From JAPLDA01 sp043783155 (GTDB lineage: Bacteria > Bacteroidota > Bacteroidia > AKYH767-A > 2013-40CM-41-45), in assembly GCA_043783155.1 (NCBI GenBank), contig JAYVZS010000002.1:1-18621 (forward strand): a stretch of 18,621 nt of DNA. Reading direction: 5' to 3'. Within the stretch, counting starts at the first letter, position 1, and each line of letters begins with the position of its first letter. The translations under genes were made by a program, and so were the position numbers. Under the pieces are notes generated by a model. That model had not been told where the DNA came from, did no database searches, and saw only the letters and a list, made by a program, of their open reading frames with translations. Positions 6,760-14,345 of the stretch are shown here, piece after piece.

Positions 6760-6783
6760 AAATTTTATTATCCGAAAAATGAG

Positions 6784-6806
6784 TCCCGGAATCCCCGGGA
6801 TTTTTT
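6784..6806 (+). terminator. Rho-independent terminator, probably bidirectional
   Basis: TCCCGG (6784-6789) and CCGGGA (6795-6800) form a GC-rich stem with a 5-nt loop, followed by six T residues (6801-6806). On the minus strand the same stem is followed after a few bases by a T-run (AAAAA at 6775-6779 on the plus strand), so it may also end the convergent nnr transcript. Confidence 0.85.
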
Positions 6807-6818
6807 AATGTCCTTTTT

Positions 6819-8324
6819 TCAACCCAAATTCTTAAACGCATCCCCGATATTTTCAATAAGATCAGAAGTCAGTATTGATTCCATGCCCATTTTTTTTGCA
6901 GCGCAATCTCCGGCTGCACCATGAAGATAAACACCAAGGACACATGCTTGTTTTGAAGAATAACCTTGCCCAAGAAATGAAAGAATGATCCCTGTAAGAG
7001 CATCCCCGCTGCCACCTTTCGACATTCCCGGGTTGCCAGTGTTGTTGAAGAAAACTGTTCCATCAGGACATGCAATACAAGTATGCGCGCCCTTCAGGAC
7101 AACAAATACTTTGTATTTTTCAGCAAAAATGATTTGCAATTCGTGTCTGTGAAAATCATTTTTAGTTTTCTCCGTGATGCGTTCAAATTCTTTTGGATGA
7201 GGTGTAAGGATTGAATTTTCCGGAAGACATTTCAGCAAATCTTTATTCTGACCAAGCATGTTGATTGCATCGGCATCAATAACAAGCGGAACTTTGCAAA
7301 ATGATAAAAAGTAAATGAATGCGTTCAGTGTTTGATCATCTGTTCCGATTCCGCAACCAATTCCAACAGCATTAAAATTCTCTGTTGATCCCTTTGAAGT
7401 AAAAACATTTTCATCGGCGTCTGTTTCAGTCATCGCTTCAGGAACAGAAATCTGGATGATCTCATACCCGCATTTCGGAACATGAACAGTCAATAATCCG
7501 ATTCCACTTCTTAGACAGGCACGTGCTGCTAAAACAGCTGCGCCCATTTTGCCGTGACTTCCGGCAATCAACAATGCATGACCGTACATTCCCTTGTGAG
7601 AAAATTTAGGACGCGGCTTAAAAATTTTCTTTACAGTTTGCTCTTCAATTAAAAAAGTATTGGAAGGAAGTTGTTCTATAAAATTCCTATCAAGACCAAT
7701 GTCGAGTACACTCCATTCGCCGACATATTGATCGTTTTCTGAAAACATGAAAGTAAGTTTCGGTGCTTCAAAAGTAAGCGTATGTTTTGAATGAATAATT
7801 GTATTTCCATGATCAACTTCCGAATCTGCAAAAAGTCCGGATGGAATATCTATAGAGATTACAGCTGCCGGACTTTTATTAATCTGCTGAATAAATAAAG
7901 CAACCAAACCTTCAATGGGTTTTGAAAGACCGGTTCCAAAAATCGCGTCGATTACAACATCGTTCTCATGAATCGCCGGAAAATCTTTTTCATCATACAC
8001 GTTGGTTAAACAATCAGAATTAATTTTAAGCAACCGTTGCTCATTAATTTTAAAATCACCGGAATATTTTTCACTGTGCCGGATTACATACACCATTACA
8101 TTGTAATCTGACTCAAGCATCATGCGGGCGACAGCAAGACCATCTCCCCCATTGTTTCCTGTTCCGCAAACAATTTTAAAGAGATGAAATTTGTCAAACC
8201 GTTTTTTGATCCATTCGAAACAAGCAGCAGCAGCGCGTTCCATCAGATCTATGGAAGCCATGGGCTCGTGCTCTGTCGTGTACGCATCTGCTTGTCTTAT
8301 TTCGGATGCAGAAAGAATTTTCAT
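6819..8324 (-). CDS. nnr: Bifunctional NAD(P)HX epimerase / ADP-dependent NAD(P)HX dehydratase
   Basis: Repairs damaged hydrated NADH and NADPH: the N-terminal half interconverts R and S epimers, the C-terminal half dehydrates the S form using ADP. In 501 residues: YjeF_N epimerase domain (about 1-215) with GTGNNGGDG (54-62), VIDAIFGTGLSKPIEG (124-139, Asp126 likely catalytic) and SIDIPSG (157-163); then a ribokinase-like domain (about 230-500) with AGSHGKMGAAVLAARACLR (254-272), LTPHPKEF (373-380), VVLKGAHT (408-415) and GGSGD (437-441, Asp441 likely catalytic). I prefer the ATG at 8324 (MKILSASEIRQAD, the family N-terminus) over one at 8354, because a TAnnTTTG box at 8352-8359 would place the transcript start downstream of 8354. 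Its end faces the cold-shock gene terminator. Confidence 0.95.
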   Translation of the reverse strand: MKILSASEIRQADAYTTEHEPMASIDLMERAAAACFEWIKKRFDKFHLFKIVCGTGNNGGDGLAVARMMLESDYNVMVYVIRHSEKYSGDFKINEQRLLKINSDCLTNVYDEKDFPAIHENDVVIDAIFGTGLSKPIEGLVALFIQQINKSPAAVISIDIPSGLFADSEVDHGNTIIHSKHTLTFEAPKLTFMFSENDQYVGEWSVLDIGLDRNFIEQLPSNTFLIEEQTVKKIFKPRPKFSHKGMYGHALLIAGSHGKMGAAVLAARACLRSGIGLLTVHVPKCGYEIIQISVPEAMTETDADENVFTSKGSTENFNAVGIGCGIGTDDQTLNAFIYFLSFCKVPLVIDADAINMLGQNKDLLKCLPENSILTPHPKEFERITEKTKNDFHRHELQIIFAEKYKVFVVLKGAHTCIACPDGTVFFNNTGNPGMSKGGSGDALTGIILSFLGQGYSSKQACVLGVYLHGAAGDCAAKKMGMESILTSDLIENIGDAFKNLG

Positions 8325-8351
8325 AGAATGATAGTCGCTTGAATGTAAAAT

Positions 8352-8359
8352 CAAATGTA
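8352..8359 (-). promoter_or_regulatory. -7 element for nnr
   Basis: Read on the minus strand it is TACATTTG, a full TAnnTTTG match 28 nt before the ATG at 8324. TTG occurs upstream but at a 13-nt spacing, so the -33 box is weak. It suggests that nnr is transcribed apart from the MBL nuclease gene upstream of it. Confidence 0.5.
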
Positions 8360-8518
8360 CGAATCAATTGAGCAACCTCGCTTCTATCTTTTCACTTTAA
8401 ACCCATGGGTTTTCTTTCCCTGAGGGCAGATTCTAAGTCCGTACTCACTTTGAATCCGCGAACCACTTCGATTTTTTCGAAAACTCTCACCTAAAGGAGA
8501 AATAGATTATTCTTTTTC

Positions 8519-8560
8519 ATTGTTAAAATGTTTTTTCAAGAGATTTAACAATGAATGTTA
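8519..8560. repeat. Overlapping inverted repeats after the MBL nuclease gene
   Basis: ATTGTTAAA (8519-8527) pairs perfectly with TTTAACAAT (8544-8552); the second arm also pairs as TAACA (8546-8550) with TGTTA (8556-8560). The two hairpins exclude each other. There is no T-run after either, so a simple terminator is not supported. The remaining gap 8360-8518 shows nothing else I can name. Confidence 0.35.
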
Positions 8561-8568
8561 ATCAATCA

Positions 8569-9510
8569 CTAATTCAGCAGCAGTACATCTATCGTATCTT
8601 TAAAATATTCTTTGAGATGGGAGCCGTCACCATGTAAGGTAAAAATAATTTTCGGTTTTGTTTTGTCAATCAAGATCAGCAAATCATTCCAGTCGGCGTG
8701 ATCGCTGATGCGTAAAACGGAATCGCATTTCAAAAAAGGATTCTTCCAGCCCGTTGCAAACACTTTGTACGATTCATTTTCCCGGTGTCGGTTGAACCAA
8801 TTCGGCGGAAGAATATAAATGCAATTGGTTTCCTGTTTAAATCCCCGACGCGTATATCGTTCCCATTCCCCAAGTTCAATTCCCGCCTGTTCATATACTT
8901 CGTGAAACTTTACAATTTCATTGTGCACCAGAAGTTTTTTTCCGCTGCAATATTTAGAAACCAATTGTGTGAGTCGCTGCGCTTTCCCGACGGCATAGGC
9001 GCCCAATAAAATATTCTGACTGCCGAGTTCATTCAACTTTTGTATTTCTTCGATGGGATCAGGATGAGTATATTGAGGATGAGCAAACGTTGTTTCCGTA
9101 ATCAGGTAATCTGTCTTCACAAACTCCAGGGCTTCGCAGCTGTCATCCTTCTGCAATTTAAAATCGCCGGTGAAAAGATATTTTTCTTTTTTGTATTCCA
9201 TCAATACCTGCGCGCTTCCAAGCATGTGACCAGCAGGAAAGAATGTGACAACCACTTCATTCATATAAAACGGTTCACGAAACCTGACTTCATGGAAAAG
9301 AGAACGCATTGAATTTTTAAAACGCCTGTTCATGATTTGCCGGGTAGGAACAGTTGTATAAATGCTCCCGCTATTTGGCGTTGCATGATCACCGTGTGCA
9401 TGAGAAATCAACGCTTTAGGGACCGGACGTTTCGGATCAATGTGAAAATCACCGGCTTCACAATAAAGACCGATAGATGAGTACGAAAGGAAATTGTTGA
9501 CAGAAGACAC
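8569..9510 (-). CDS. MBL-fold nuclease (ligase-associated exonuclease-like / beta-CASP type)
   Basis: A 313-residue metallo-beta-lactamase-fold hydrolase of the group that acts on nucleic acids. Metal ligands are in place: HAHGDH (37-42), GH at 94-95, TGDF (114-117), SDHADW (269-274) and LHGDG (292-296). The stretch AYAVGKAQRL (171-180) and the C-terminal SDHADW resemble ligase-associated DNA exonucleases and mRNA 3'-end processing factor homologues. No ATP-dependent ligase gene is in the window, so the pairing typical of that group is not seen. The start is GTG at 9510; no ATG is available between it and the upstream stop. It lies 41 nt after coaE and may be the last gene of that operon. Substrate, DNA or RNA, cannot be decided from sequence. 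Confidence 0.82.
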   Translation of the reverse strand: MSSVNNFLSYSSIGLYCEAGDFHIDPKRPVPKALISHAHGDHATPNSGSIYTTVPTRQIMNRRFKNSMRSLFHEVRFREPFYMNEVVVTFFPAGHMLGSAQVLMEYKKEKYLFTGDFKLQKDDSCEALEFVKTDYLITETTFAHPQYTHPDPIEEIQKLNELGSQNILLGAYAVGKAQRLTQLVSKYCSGKKLLVHNEIVKFHEVYEQAGIELGEWERYTRRGFKQETNCIYILPPNWFNRHRENESYKVFATGWKNPFLKCDSVLRISDHADWNDLLILIDKTKPKIIFTLHGDGSHLKEYFKDTIDVLLLN

Positions 9511-9551
9511 TTGGAAAATTATAAATTGAAAATCATAAATTAGCAGGAAAT

Positions 9552-10145
9552 TTATTTAGTCAGTGAAAGAAGCTTCGCATGAATCTCCAGTACCTGCGGA
9601 ATGACCATCTGTTGTTCGTCATTGACAATAACGAAATCAGATCGTTTTATTTTCTCATCGTCGCTCCATTGTTTTTCCACGATCTGCTCAACTTCCTCCT
9701 TCGAACGTTTGTCGCGTTGCATCGTGCGCTGAATACGCAATTCAACAGGAGCAGTAACGGTTATAATTTTGTCGCATCCTTTATCGGTACCGCTTTCAAA
9801 AAGGATGGCGGCCTCTTTTAAAATATACGGAGCCATGTTATGAAGTTTCAACCATTCCTCAAAATGCCTGATCACATACGGATGAACAATTTTGTTTAGC
9901 TTTTTCAAAGACGCGTCGTCACCGAAAACAAGGGCCGATAATTTCTGTTTGTCAACCTTTCCTTTTTTGTCAAAGACTTCTTCAGAAATTTCTTTTTTTA
10001 TTCTCTCGATAATTTCAGATTCGGTATCATATAATTTTTTTGCTTCTGAATCTGCTTCGTAAACAGGGATACCAAGTTGCCTGAAAATATTACAGACAAC
10101 TGACTTGCCACTGCCGATTCCGCCGGTAATACCAATGTTCATCAT
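9552..10145 (-). CDS. coaE: Dephospho-CoA kinase
   Basis: Catalyses the last step of coenzyme A synthesis, phosphorylating the 3'-hydroxyl of dephospho-CoA with ATP in the cytoplasm. The 197 residues match the family length (about 200). The P-loop is GGIGSGKS (8-15), followed by ADSEAKKLY (31-39, with the catalytic-region Asp32), and the C-terminal part carries the lid-region sequence RTMQRDKRSKEEVEQIVEKQ. Its ATG overlaps the TGA stop of ybbR by the ATGA arrangement, showing translational coupling. A second Met codon follows at once (MMNIGITGG) and either may be used. Confidence 0.97.
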   Translation of the reverse strand: MMNIGITGGIGSGKSVVCNIFRQLGIPVYEADSEAKKLYDTESEIIERIKKEISEEVFDKKGKVDKQKLSALVFGDDASLKKLNKIVHPYVIRHFEEWLKLHNMAPYILKEAAILFESGTDKGCDKIITVTAPVELRIQRTMQRDKRSKEEVEQIVEKQWSDDEKIKRSDFVIVNDEQQMVIPQVLEIHAKLLSLTK

Positions 10146-11140
10146 TGCTTCCGAAGAATATAGTCAACGCGTTCCGGTTCTATCGTTACAGATTTAATAA
10201 AGGAAGGAGCCGAGACCAATTTCACATTCATCTTATTTCCTTTCATGTCACCTGCCTTCGCTCCATCTACCATGGCGTTGAATGATGCAGAAGTAACAGA
10301 ATTGTACCTGCTAAGTGAAACCTGGTAACGAACGGTGATCTTGTCAGGAAAAGTTTTTAACACATATCCTTTCGGAATATCAATTGCTTTCACAGGAACT
10401 TCCATACTTTCTTCTGTAAATTTTTCAACGGGAATCGTTACTTTAACCAATGTATCACTTAATAGGAGAAGCTTGTCGGAAAGCAGTTTTATCTTTTTTG
10501 AAACAGGATCTTTTATCTTCACAAGATTAATATGTTCGGTGGAAATAAAATCCGTTTTGTTCACTACTGATCCAGGGCCCGATACATCAACACTGTCGGG
10601 ATGAGTGGTAAGCATTCCGATCGAATCGAATTGTTTCTCGAAACCAATGGTCATATCGAGCTTCACGGGAACGCGTTTGGTAATTTTATTACTGAAGTTA
10701 AAAACGACCGAGTCGGGAAGAAAGTTTACGATGGTAATATCACCTCCGAGCTGATTATTAAAATCTTCTGAAAACGTTTTCGACGGAATCACGAGCACAT
10801 CAGCGGATGGATCCATAGAACCGGCTAACTTGGAAGCAACGTCAATTTCAACAGGAATTTTTTCTTTCTTAAAACGGAAGGACAATATTTTGAACCCGGA
10901 TGTTTTTACATTCATCGTAATGCTTCCGGGAAGATCGTTCACGACTACTTTTTGTCCGGGAATATTTTTGAAATCAACGGGGAACCGGATCAATGCTGAA
11001 TACTCTTTTGAAAGCGCGATCAGCAACCAGAAAACAGCAGCGATAAAAAAGCACACAATAATGACTGATACCCGCCTGTTGAATTTGAGTTTCTGTGCAG
11101 GCGTTGACGCATTGAAAATGTTGAGGAATTGCTCTTTCAA
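10142..11140 (-). CDS. YbbR-like domain protein, membrane anchored
   Basis: A 332-residue envelope protein with one N-terminal membrane segment (about 25-45, VSVIIVCFFIAAVFWLLIAL) and a periplasmic part of beta-rich YbbR-like repeats (for example IRFPVDFKNIPGQKVVVNDLPGSITMNVKTSG rewritten in pairs along 51-330; MDMTIGF-like and VPVKAIDIPKGY later). In Bacillota, YbbR (CdaR) regulates the diadenylate cyclase CdaA; here no such cyclase is adjacent, and the position between yajC and coaE is the usual Bacteroidota one. Function in this phylum is unknown. It follows yajC by 42 nt and overlaps coaE by 4 nt, so all three are probably cotranscribed. Confidence 0.87.
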   Translation of the reverse strand: MKEQFLNIFNASTPAQKLKFNRRVSVIIVCFFIAAVFWLLIALSKEYSALIRFPVDFKNIPGQKVVVNDLPGSITMNVKTSGFKILSFRFKKEKIPVEIDVASKLAGSMDPSADVLVIPSKTFSEDFNNQLGGDITIVNFLPDSVVFNFSNKITKRVPVKLDMTIGFEKQFDSIGMLTTHPDSVDVSGPGSVVNKTDFISTEHINLVKIKDPVSKKIKLLSDKLLLLSDTLVKVTIPVEKFTEESMEVPVKAIDIPKGYVLKTFPDKITVRYQVSLSRYNSVTSASFNAMVDGAKAGDMKGNKMNVKLVSAPSFIKSVTIEPERVDYILRKQ

Positions 11141-11182
11141 ACGAAGTCAATTATTCTCTGGTGACGTACAGCGGAAGAAACG

Positions 11183-11509
11183 TTATTTCGTTTCCTTTTC
11201 TTTATTCGAATCAAGTGCTTTGGTAGCTTCAGCGGCAATCGCGCTTTTTTCAACACGCACTTTTACATTGCTGTCTATTTCAATCATGAATGTTTTGTCA
11301 TTCACTTCAAGAATTCTTCCGTGAATACCACCAATGGTAACCACCTTGCCTCCTTTTTGGAGTGAATCGCGGAACTCGCGTTCCTGTTTTGCTTTTTTCG
11401 TTTGCGGACGAATCATAAAAAAATAAAAGACAACAATGACGAGAGCCATCATGATAAAAAATTGCGTTGAGTTTTGCCCCGCCTGAAGAATGATATTTAA
11501 TAAATTCAT
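11183..11509 (-). CDS. yajC: Preprotein translocase subunit YajC
   Basis: Accessory subunit of the Sec translocon that associates with SecDF. It has 108 residues, a single membrane segment (about 17-33) directly followed by the family motif FMIRPQTKKAKQ (31-42), then a small cytoplasmic beta domain (GGKVVTIGGIHGRILEV, 53-69) and a charged Lys/Glu tail. Length and layout are those of YajC. It lies within the nusB-to-coaE cluster, 45 nt after the DUF1573 gene and 42 nt before ybbR. Confidence 0.96.
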   Translation of the reverse strand: MNLLNIILQAGQNSTQFFIMMALVIVVFYFFMIRPQTKKAKQEREFRDSLQKGGKVVTIGGIHGRILEVNDKTFMIEIDSNVKVRVEKSAIAAEATKALDSNKEKETK

Positions 11510-11554
11510 GTATGTGTTTGGTTTAAAGTAAATGGTTAGAATTTTACTGAATGA

Positions 11555-12043
11555 TTATTTTGTTTTCACAACAGTACCTGTAATCGTTAATACTTTTGTA
11601 TTTGGAATCGTGTTGGCAATTAAAGTAACCGTTTTGTTCTGCTCGCCATCTTTTCCTTCGCTGTTAAAGGTAACATTAATAATTCCGTCTTTGCCGGGAG
11701 CAACCGGTTCTTTCGGATATTCGGGAACTGTGCAACCACAACTTCCGTTCGCGGCACGAATCACCAGGTCTCCGGAACCGACATTTTTAAAACGGAATGC
11801 ATAAGAAATTTTTTCTCCCTGAACAATGGTTCCGAAATCGTGCGATTCATCAGCGAATTGAAAAACAGGTGTGTTGTCTTTTACTTTAGAACTATCCGAA
11901 GAAGCTGTTGCCGTGTTTCTCACCACGTCAGTGGAAATGGCATTGTCGGGAAGCTGCGAATTTTTCTTCTCTCCCGACGTACAGGCTGCAAGCAGACAAA
12001 TACTCGCTCCGAGCAAAGAATGTTTTAGGTGAACTGATTTCAT
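11555..12043 (-). CDS. DUF1573 domain lipoprotein
   Basis: A 162-residue lipoprotein: signal with lipobox LLAAC, lipidated at Cys21, a Ser/Thr/Lys-rich linker, and one DUF1573 domain (about 61-158), an Ig-like fold. The domain shows the usual start HDFGTIVQGEKISYAFRFKN (69-88), the motif SCGCTVPEYP (101-110), and APGKDGIINVTFNSEGKDG (115-133). The family is widespread in Bacteroidota; its role is not known, with structural or binding functions at the envelope most likely. It is the second gene of the cluster, 64 nt after nusB and 45 nt before yajC, a placement often seen in this phylum. Confidence 0.9.
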   Translation of the reverse strand: MKSVHLKHSLLGASICLLAACTSGEKKNSQLPDNAISTDVVRNTATASSDSSKVKDNTPVFQFADESHDFGTIVQGEKISYAFRFKNVGSGDLVIRAANGSCGCTVPEYPKEPVAPGKDGIINVTFNSEGKDGEQNKTVTLIANTIPNTKVLTITGTVVKTK

Positions 12044-12107
12044 AGACGTAATTTGTTAGCAAATTTAAAAATTAGAATTGAAAATACTGACTATTGAGAT
12101 TGCAATT

Positions 12108-13040
12108 TTACTCCATCAATCCGCGACCGGTCTTTACAATCTTCCCTGCTTTTTTATATTCATCAGCCAGTTTATCGATGATTCCATTAATGAACTGCCG
12201 GCTCTTCGGTGTGCTGTAATCTTTGGAGATGTCGATGTATTCGTTGATGGTCACCTTCACAGGGATTCCCGGGAAAGCAATCAACTCAGCCATGGCCATT
12301 TTCAGAAGTATCATATCGATCAAAGCAATGCGTTCCACTTCCCAGTTTTGTGTTTTGGACGCAATCGCTTCTTCGTATTCCTTGTCGTTTAAAATTGTTT
12401 TTGTAAACAGATCGCGTACATACTTTTTATCGTCTTCATCTTTGTAAACAGGAATGAGTTCCAACTTTTTCGTCTGGTAAAAATCTTTCATCGATTTGAT
12501 TACGATGTGGCAGATGAATGAAAAATCTTCGATCCAGTAAATATTATTTTCTTCAATATAATTTTTAAGTGACTCCGACTGTTCGATGCAGTTTTTAACA
12601 ATCGCTGTGAGAAAATCTTTTTCGGTTACCTCTGCTTTATTCATCAGGAAATTGCGGTACTCCGTTGTTTTTTTTATTTCAAGGAAAATCTTTTTAACGA
12701 GTTCGTGTTCTTTCTGCCAGGTGAGTTTGTGGTTCTTCAATTCCTTTTGAAAATTTTCATCTGAAGATAATTTCTGAAGGAAACTCAACTGGTGAAAACG
12801 GTTCTTCGCCTTCAGCTCATCTTCTTTTGGAAAATGTTTCTGGTGCAGATCTTCCGCATCCTGTAAATCTGCTTCACCCAATTCATTCAATAATAACAAA
12901 AGAAAAAGATACAGTTCATATACCTTGTCGATGCTACGGTATAATTCACGCTCAGCCGAAGCAAGATCGCTTTTCTCAGATTGGTAAAACGAGTAAAGTG
13001 ACTGTAATACTTTGATGCGAAGTTGGCGTCTGCTTAACAT
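12108..13040 (-). CDS. nusB: Transcription antitermination factor NusB, long Bacteroidota form
   Basis: NusB binds boxA RNA with NusE (S10) and supports processive rRNA transcription. The protein has 310 residues, about twice the usual 130-160; the NusB fold is spread between a typical N-terminus (MLSRRQLRIKVLQSLYSFYQ) and a typical C-terminal part (NWEVERIALIDMILLKMAMAEL at 232-253, VTINEYIDISKDYS at 263-276, FINGIIDKLADEY at 283-295), with a long charged helical stretch between (about 55-225). This long form is normal for the phylum. It heads the minus-strand cluster. The upstream 102-nt gap holds an inverted repeat and no clear TAnnTTTG box. Confidence 0.93.
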   Translation of the reverse strand: MLSRRQLRIKVLQSLYSFYQSEKSDLASAERELYRSIDKVYELYLFLLLLLNELGEADLQDAEDLHQKHFPKEDELKAKNRFHQLSFLQKLSSDENFQKELKNHKLTWQKEHELVKKIFLEIKKTTEYRNFLMNKAEVTEKDFLTAIVKNCIEQSESLKNYIEENNIYWIEDFSFICHIVIKSMKDFYQTKKLELIPVYKDEDDKKYVRDLFTKTILNDKEYEEAIASKTQNWEVERIALIDMILLKMAMAELIAFPGIPVKVTINEYIDISKDYSTPKSRQFINGIIDKLADEYKKAGKIVKTGRGLME

Positions 13041-13062
13041 TATTTGATAGTTAATTGGTTGA

Positions 13063-13138
13063 TTCGTTCAATGGTTCATTAGTCGAGAAAGTCTTTGCAA
13101 ATCGGAAACACCAATAAACTATTAAACCAATGAACGAA
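13063..13138. repeat. Imperfect palindrome between leucine dehydrogenase and nusB
   Basis: TTCGTTCAATGGTT (13063-13076) and AACCAATGAACGAA (13125-13138) are inverted with one mismatch; the symmetry continues imperfectly outward, to about 23 bp per arm. The 48-nt middle shows no gene. It fills most of the gap before nusB. A dispersed intergenic repeat or a leader hairpin of nusB is possible. Confidence 0.5.
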
Positions 13139-13142
13139 TGAA

Positions 13143-14243
13143 CTACTTTTGGGCTGCCATAATCCGTTCTTCCGCTATTTTATTCGCCGCGGCAACAGTG
13201 GTAATGTTTTCAGCTTTCGCTTTTTTGAAAATCTCCAGCGTGGTGTTATAAATATGTTTCGCCTGGTCCAATGCCTTCTGACGGTTGTAGCCGTGCAATT
13301 CTGAAAATACATTGATCAATCCGCCTGCATTGATTAAAAAATCAGGAGCGTAGAGAATTCCTTTTTCAGTGAGCATGTTACCATGCAGCACCTCATCAGC
13401 CAACTGATTGTTTGCAGAACCTGCCACAATAGAGCACTTCAAACGATTGATGGTATCTGTATTCAAGGTAGCACCCAATGCACATGGCGCGTAAATGTCC
13501 ATGTCAATGTCATACACTTTATCAGCAGGAATAATTTCGGCTTTGTATTCTTTTGCAACGATGTGAAGCTGATCCTGGTTGATGTCAGAAATACAGACCT
13601 GTGCTCCTTCTCTTGTCAGCAGTTTCACCAGGTATTCTCCAACATGTCCGACACCTTGAATTACAACTTTTCTGTCGGAAAGTTTATCACTTCCCCACAC
13701 TTCATGCGCGGATGCTTTCATTCCCATATAGACTCCGTAGGCCGTAACAGGTGACGGATCTCCGCCACCACCCATTGTTTCAGGCAGACCCGTTACAAAT
13801 TTTGTTGTCTCGCGCACATACACCATATCGGATGTACTGGTTCCCACATCTTCTGCCGTGATGTACATTCCGCCTAATGAATTAATGAACTCACCGTACT
13901 TGCGAAACAATGCTTCACTTTTATCTTTTTTGGAGTCACCGATGATGACCGCTTTTCCACCGCCGAGTTTCAGTCCGCTGATAGCAGCTTTATAAGTCAT
14001 GCCGCGTGAAAGGCGCAACACATCATTCAATGCTTCCACTTCCGATTTGTACATCCACATGCGGGTACCTCCCAAAGAAGGACCGAGGGTAGTATTGTGA
14101 ATGGCGATAATCGCTTTGAGTCGCGTGACTTTGTCGTAGCAGAAAACAACTTTTTCATGGTCGGAAAATGAATCATTTCCCCACACTAAATCTCCTGCCG
14201 CTACTGCATCCTTTACATCTTTTACTTCTAACATAAGTGACAA
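13143..14243 (-). CDS. Leucine dehydrogenase (Glu/Leu/Phe/Val dehydrogenase family)
   Basis: Oxidatively deaminates a branched-chain amino acid with NAD, linking valine, leucine and isoleucine to their keto acids. At 366 residues it matches bacterial leucine dehydrogenases (about 364). The substrate-side lysines are Lys85 (MTYKAA) and Lys97 in the signature LKLGGGKAVI; Asp132 in TAEDVGTS is the conserved catalytic Asp. The cofactor domain has VVIQGVGHVGEYL with GxGxxG at 197-202. Leucine preference is inferred from length and overall likeness; phenylalanine or valine dehydrogenases are close relatives. It has a near-consensus promoter at 14294-14324. The start could be Met1 or Met4 (MSLMLEV). 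It is divergent from the ABC exporter and probably transcribed apart from nusB or with read-through across the palindrome. Confidence 0.9.
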   Translation of the reverse strand: MSLMLEVKDVKDAVAAGDLVWGNDSFSDHEKVVFCYDKVTRLKAIIAIHNTTLGPSLGGTRMWMYKSEVEALNDVLRLSRGMTYKAAISGLKLGGGKAVIIGDSKKDKSEALFRKYGEFINSLGGMYITAEDVGTSTSDMVYVRETTKFVTGLPETMGGGGDPSPVTAYGVYMGMKASAHEVWGSDKLSDRKVVIQGVGHVGEYLVKLLTREGAQVCISDINQDQLHIVAKEYKAEIIPADKVYDIDMDIYAPCALGATLNTDTINRLKCSIVAGSANNQLADEVLHGNMLTEKGILYAPDFLINAGGLINVFSELHGYNRQKALDQAKHIYNTTLEIFKKAKAENITTVAAANKIAEERIMAAQK

Positions 14244-14250
14244 ACAGTTT

Positions 14251-14270
14251 TACTTTTATGTACTTTTATG
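14251..14270. repeat. Tandem decamer in the leucine dehydrogenase leader
   Basis: TACTTTTATG occurs twice head to tail (14251-14260, 14261-14270). It lies between the predicted transcript start (about 14287) and the ATG of the minus-strand leucine dehydrogenase gene, and 75 nt upstream of the plus-strand ABC exporter start. Confidence 0.45.
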
Positions 14271-14293
14271 ACCGATTTCTGGAATGAAAGGAT

Positions 14294-14324
14294 CAAAGGT
14301 AGGTTTATTTTTTAACGCGCCAAA
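14294..14324 (-). promoter_or_regulatory. Promoter of the leucine dehydrogenase gene
   Basis: On the minus strand: TTTG (14324-14321), a 19-nt spacer, then TACCTTTG (14301-14294), full matches to both Bacteroidota boxes. It predicts a leader of about 44 nt. I see no equally good promoter for the divergent ABC exporter gene in the shared 102-nt gap. Confidence 0.8.
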
Positions 14325-14345
14325 CCACATAAATCATCGCTGACA

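Noticed and set aside
8325..8354. ATG at 8354 as the start of nnr
   Set aside because: It lies within the predicted -7 box, upstream of the likely transcript start, and adds residues not typical of the family.
8395..8500. Possible tRNA or small RNA in the gap before nnr
   Set aside because: TTTGAATCC-like words occur but no cloverleaf or paired acceptor stem can be drawn, and no -7 box is placed to drive it.
10830..11324. A 164-codon open frame on the plus strand over ybbR and yajC
   Set aside because: It is antisense to two well-recognised genes, has no family resemblance and no promoter; it is a shadow frame.
12108..13040. NusB fused to another protein, because of its double length
   Set aside because: The extra middle part is charged and helical with no second domain, and long NusB is usual in Bacteroidota.
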